Part shown: one piece after another, positions 6,394 to 7,589 of the stretch
Position numbering within the stretch: the stretch's first letter is position 1
How the letters are laid out: every line of letters begins with the position of its first letter
Assembly (NCBI GenBank): GCA_003387805.1
Contig: QGSR01000085.1
Span: 1 to 7,589 of the forward strand
Direction: 5' to 3'
Length of the DNA stretch: 7,589 nt
Source: Bacillota bacterium
GTDB taxonomy: Bacteria > Bacillota > Limnochordia > Limnochordales > ZCTH02-B6
Program-made: the position numbers and the translations under genes
The notes under the pieces: generated by a model
The model's database searches: none
Seen by the model: the letters and a program-made list of their open reading frames with translations, nothing else
What the model was told of the DNA's origin: nothing

Positions 6394-7589
6394 ATGCAGC
6401 CACATGGCCGCGCCGTCGTCACGCTGCGTCCCCTGCCTCCCGGGGACGACGGCGCCCTGCGCATGTCTCCCCTGCTGTTGGAACAGCTGGGCCTTAAGCC
6501 CGGCAGCCGCGTCGTGCTGTGGGCCGGCCGGCGCCGCCTGCCCGTGCGCGTCGACCTGCTGTGGCCCCGGCCTTTGGCCGATCCGCACCCGGACCGGCAC
6601 GGCGACCCTTCCCGTTCCTTCGTCGTCCGCGTCTCGCCGGAGCTGATGCACCGCGCAGCGCTGCCCCGCGGCGTGCCGCTGATGATGATGCGCAGCGGCG
6701 GCGACGTGCACGTGGGCCCGTTTGTCGGCATTTACTGCCAGCGGTATCCGGGCCCGTCCCTCTACGGCCCGCAGACGGCCTTCTTCCGGCGGCTCATCCG
6801 GCTCGGCCGCACCATGAACATGTGCGTGTACGTGTTCGAAGCCCGGGACGTGGATACCGCCCGGGGCGTCATCCACGGCGTCACGTGGGAGGAGGGCAGG
6901 GGCTGGGTCCGCCGCCGCTTTCCGCTGCCCCACGTCCTCTACGACCGGGGCATGGTCAACGGCCGCGTCATGCGCATCCAGAACTGGCTGCGCCGGCGGG
7001 GCGTCCAGCAGTTCAACGCCTGGGTCGGGTCCAAATGGTGGGTGTACCGGCAGATGGCCAAGGTTCCCGAGCTCGCGCGGTACATCCCCGAGACGGTGGT
7101 GCTGCGCCGCACCGCGGACTTGGCGGCCATGCTGCGCCGGCATGGCACGGTGTACGTCAAAGCGGCGGGCGGCGGCAAAGGCATAGGCATCTGGCTCATC
7201 ACCGCCGACGGCCGCGGCGGGTGCGTCTATCGCTACACGGACGCCCGCTGCCGCATCCACGGCGGCCGCACCCGGGACTTGTCGGGCATCGTGGGCATGC
7301 TGCTCAGCCGGCCCCGGCGGCCATGGCTCATTCAGCCCAAAATCGACCTGCTCCGCCACCGGGGACGCATTTTCGACGTGCGGGTGCTGGTGCAGCGGGA
7401 CGGCGAGGGCGTCCTGCGGGTGACGGGCACGGGCGCCCGGGTGGGCCGCCGTGGGAGCTTCGTTTCCAACATTTACGGCGGCGGCGACGCCCGCCGCCTG
7501 GAGCCGCTGCTTCAGGAAGAGCTCGGTCTCGATGCGGACCAGGCCGCGGCCATGCGCCGGGAGATCGAGGGCGTCGCGCTGGCCGTGGC
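6394..7589 (+). CDS. YheC/YheD family ATP-grasp protein, spore-coat-associated type (3' end missing)
   Basis: 398 codons are visible; the end lies beyond the window. Residues 1-100 form the N-terminal beta-rich domain (MSPLLLEQLGLKPGSRVVLW near 24-43). The family hallmark GPFVGIY follows (108-114), then VLYDRGMVNGRVM, and FNAWVGSKWWVYRQM with K214-W215. The ATP-grasp region includes VYVKAAGGGKGIGIW (253-267; K256 and the Gly-rich loop), IQPKIDL, FDVRVLVQRDGEG (327-339, with R330) and TGARVGRRGSFVSNIYGGG (346-364). The last two blocks are strongly diagnostic of the YheC/D ATP-grasp family, and N359 matches the metal-binding Asn position of ATP-grasp folds. Bacillus subtilis YheC and YheD are endospore-coat-associated; the ligation they catalyse is not known to me. 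ATG 6394 was preferred to GTG 6391 for SD spacing. It is transcribed divergently from the GNAT gene. Confidence 0.93.
   Translation, partial: MQPHGRAVVTLRPLPPGDDGALRMSPLLLEQLGLKPGSRVVLWAGRRRLPVRVDLLWPRPLADPHPDRHGDPSRSFVVRVSPELMHRAALPRGVPLMMMRSGGDVHVGPFVGIYCQRYPGPSLYGPQTAFFRRLIRLGRTMNMCVYVFEARDVDTARGVIHGVTWEEGRGWVRRRFPLPHVLYDRGMVNGRVMRIQNWLRRRGVQQFNAWVGSKWWVYRQMAKVPELARYIPETVVLRRTADLAAMLRRHGTVYVKAAGGGKGIGIWLITADGRGGCVYRYTDARCRIHGGRTRDLSGIVGMLLSRPRRPWLIQPKIDLLRHRGRIFDVRVLVQRDGEGVLRVTGTGARVGRRGSFVSNIYGGGDARRLEPLLQEELGLDADQAAAMRREIEGVALAV

Noticed and set aside
6229..7359. Upstream extension of the GNAT frame, giving a 539-residue protein
   Set aside because: The added part is the antisense of the YheC/D gene; a good SD precedes ATG 6228 and the remaining 162 residues are a complete GNAT domain.

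Overview
This window is high-GC DNA, by eye about two thirds G+C. It most likely comes from a diderm (outer-membrane-bearing) member of the Firmicutes/Bacillota, and Limnochordia or a relative is my best guess. That is inference from gene content: LPS-export genes (lptB and an LptF/LptG permease), a DUF3084 protein and an OmpM-like SLH-coiled-coil-barrel protein lie next to a YheC/YheD-type ATP-grasp gene, a family known from endospore-forming Firmicutes. No rRNA or other taxonomic marker is present, so the assignment is not proven.

Layout from left to right. Positions 1-2134 (minus strand, running off the left edge) encode a secreted protein with a signal peptide, one SLH domain, a very long Ala-rich coiled coil with internal 51-residue repeats, and the start of a C-terminal region that looks like an outer-membrane beta-barrel. 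Positions 2135-2573 are non-coding; they hold the ribosome-binding site, a candidate promoter and a long putative leader for that gene, and hairpins just after the next operon. Positions 2574-5621 (minus strand) form a compact transcription unit in the order lptB, lptF/G, DUF3084: lptB and lptF/G overlap by 4 bp, and lptF/G and DUF3084 are 28 bp apart. Positions 5740-6228 (minus strand) encode a GNAT acetyltransferase, separated from lptB by 118 bp containing a strong GC hairpin. Position 6394 to the right edge (plus strand, divergent from the GNAT gene) encodes most of a YheC/YheD ATP-grasp protein, cut by the window end.

How the genes fit together. LptB (cytoplasmic ATPase) and the LptF/G permease would form the inner-membrane engine that extracts lipopolysaccharide and passes it toward the outer membrane. 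The DUF3084 protein is a membrane-anchored coiled-coil protein of unknown function often found beside outer-membrane genes in diderm Firmicutes. The SLH-coiled-coil-barrel protein would tie the outer membrane to the cell wall. The usual partners lptC and lptA are not beside lptB here; the GNAT gene occupies that place. No RNA genes, insertion sequences or CRISPR arrays were seen.
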